Assembly: GCA_030267965.1 (NCBI GenBank)
Contig: BRYA01000706.1
Span: 1-10,089 of the forward strand
From: Triparma columacea
Lineage: Eukaryota > Sar > Bolidophyceae > Parmales > Triparmaceae
DNA: 10,089 nucleotides
Direction of reading: 5' to 3'
The notes under the pieces are model-generated. The model was not told the origin of the DNA. It was given only the letters and a program-made list of their open reading frames with translations, and did no database searches. Shown in pieces: positions 9,284-10,089 of the stretch. A program made the position numbers and the translations under genes. The stretch's first letter is position 1; every line of letters starts with the position of its first letter.

Positions 9284-9448
9284 CACAGTCGCCGCAGAAG
9301 TGCCACATGCGGTCGCCGCAGAAGCGCCCCATGCGGTCGCCGCAGACGGAACCCACACGGTCGCTGGGGACGGATCCTATGCGGTCGCCGGAGACGGGTC
9401 CCATGTGGTCGCCGCAGACCGGCGCACGTTTCTGTGTAGCATATCAAG
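9255..9448. repeat. 22-bp direct repeats flanking 24-bp cluster 4
   Basis: CGTTTCTGTGTAGCATATC occurs at 9255 and again at 9427 in the same orientation, on either side of the array. This mirrors the arrangement at cluster 2, as expected from block duplication. Confidence 0.8.
9280..9423. repeat. 24-bp GC-rich tandem repeat, cluster 4 (6 units)
   Basis: Six units start at 9280, 9304, 9328, 9352, 9376 and 9400. Several depart from the consensus (CCACACAGTCGCC, CGGTCGCTGGGG). The cluster lies in the candidate 292-nt intron between E4 and E5. Confidence 0.92.
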
Positions 9449-9484
9449 GGTCTCCCCCCCTACAACCCCCTTATACGAACTTAC

Positions 9485-9529
9485 CTCGGTCTCGTCCAGC
9501 GTCCTCCTGAGAGCTTTTAGATTTAGCGA
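9485..9529 (-). CDS. Candidate mini-exon E4 (45 nt)
   Basis: The acceptor TCCGCAG follows GTTGTCCCC. The donor is GTAAGT (9484-9479). With phase 1 at both ends it encodes VAKSKSSQEDAGRDR. One alternative frame contains TAA, which supports the chosen frame. It is the block-duplicate partner of E7. Confidence 0.6.
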
Positions 9530-9663
9530 CTGCGGAGGGGACAACATTGTTGCAAAATTGAGAACAAATTACAAAGTTTCAACGCGCTCTCCCGCGACTC
9601 TCCCGCTCTCCCCTAGAGTATTAAAATGTATTTTTCTTATCCGGCTCTCAACGCACAACTCAC

Positions 9664-9696
9664 CTCGTCCAGCGTCCTTGTGAGTCATTTCAGTTG
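9664..9696 (-). CDS. Candidate mini-exon E3 (33 nt)
   Basis: The acceptor is GCTGCAG and the donor GTGAGT (9663-9658). With phase 1 at both ends it encodes ATEMTHKDAGR. Both other frames hit TGA, so this exon fixes the frame of the array. Its first residues match the start of the giant exon (ATETSHENAR), showing common descent. The intron to E4 is 134 nt. Confidence 0.6.
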
Positions 9697-9828
9697 CTGC
9701 AGCGGAAACGACAAAGAGGTGAAAAGTGAGCAAGTGGCAAACTTCATCTTGTCCTCCCACACATCTCCCGCCCTCTCCTAAAGTATAAAGTTGTTCTTTT
9801 TCCCCTCGAGCGCTCGACGCTCACTCAC

Positions 9829-9861
9829 CTCGTCTGGCTTCCCCATGATCATTATCAGATT
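9829..9861 (-). CDS. Candidate mini-exon E2 (33 nt)
   Basis: The acceptor is ACCCGCAG and the donor GTGAGT (9828-9823). With phase 1 at both ends it encodes ESDNDHGEARR, the most diverged module. It marks the older, non-amplified end of the array. The intron to E3 is 132 nt with no GC-rich insert. Confidence 0.55.
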
Positions 9862-9991
9862 CTGCGGGTGTGGAAATGTTGATATTTTTGAGCTTTTTTT
9901 AATCATTTCATCAGGCTTCCCAACGACCTATCTTTTTCCCACTGCACCACCGAATGGCATCCTTTTCATCTCACCCCCTACGCGAACTCAC

Positions 9992-10089
9992 CTCGTCCGG
10001 CGTCTTCATGAGGCCTATCAATATCAGCAGTTGCCCCAAGGTTGACAGCATAGTCATTTGCCTTAACGACATCAGCGGCAGTTTCGTGG
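9992..10089 (-). CDS. Upstream exon E1, 5' end outside the window (partial)
   Basis: The frame is open from the right edge to donor GTGAGT (9991-9986). The phase-1 end matches the mini-exons. The last residues are DIDRPHEDAGR, again with the HEDAGR core. Before this it reads HETAADVVKANDYAVNLGAT, which I do not recognise. No acceptor 33 or 45 nt from the donor is seen, so this is a longer exon than the others. It may be older N-terminal coding sequence from which the mini-exons were copied. Confidence 0.5.

Noticed and set aside
7897..9423. CRISPR-like array
   Set aside because: The 24-bp units abut each other without unique spacers, the clusters are intronic, and the context is eukaryotic. 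This is a minisatellite.
7639..9683. Several plus-strand open frames of 60-231 codons across the right-hand repeat field
   Set aside because: The 24-bp unit is a multiple of 3 without stops, so it opens all frames. The peptides are low-complexity (MRSPQ, AVAAE) and their ends track repeat copies. They lie over the mini-exons and introns of the minus-strand gene.
9907..9932. Decayed extra mini-exon inside the intron between E1 and E2
   Set aside because: The segment shares GGCTTCCC and some flanking bases with E2, but it lacks a GT donor, sits half a unit from its neighbours, and no acceptor fits a 33-nt exon. It may be a relic, but support is too thin to annotate.

Overview
The window reads as nuclear DNA of a eukaryote. 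It is dominated by one very large minus-strand gene. A single uninterrupted exon of about 7.3 kb (7838 down to 493) encodes about 2,420-2,450 residues. Further upstream on the same strand, between about 7.84 kb and the right edge, are short in-frame segments bounded by consensus spliceosomal sites (CAG at the acceptor, GTGAGT or GTAAGT at the donor). The architecture of repeated START-like lipid-binding domains plus polytopic membrane modules suggests a marine stramenopile alga, possibly of the diatom/bolidophyte (Triparma-like) group. That placement is an inference from protein style, not from a marker gene.

Layout from left to right. 1-492 has no gene: it starts with seven full copies of a 9-bp CCCTTTACA repeat, followed by CA-rich and CT-rich simple sequence and a 70-bp imperfect duplication. 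493-7838 is the giant terminal exon. In protein order it encodes five START-like domains, a first membrane module with about 8 segments, a linker with paired RRxS motifs, a second copy of the membrane module, and a second pair of RRxS motifs at the C-terminus. 7839-10089 is a repeat field on the upstream side of the gene. It carries seven candidate mini-exons of exactly 33 or 45 nt, all phase 1 at both ends, and part of an eighth upstream exon cut by the window edge. Their introns hold four clusters of a GC-rich 24-bp tandem repeat.

The strongest unusual result is the mini-exon array. Each mini-exon encodes an 11- or 15-residue module with the core H-E/K-D-A-G/E-R. Only one frame is open through all of them, and that frame joins the giant exon without a shift. 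The giant exon itself begins with a degenerate copy of the module that has lost its splice donor. Exon and intron units were therefore amplified together: first as 163-183-bp units, then as a three-exon block of about 0.9-1.0 kb whose two copies are almost identical over long stretches.

The protein combines putative lipid-transfer domains with duplicated membrane modules that weakly resemble the XK/XKR scramblase family. I infer a membrane-anchored lipid-transfer or scrambling machine with a variable N-terminal tail. No function is proven by the sequence alone. All plus-strand open frames look like shadows of the gene or of the 24-bp repeat.
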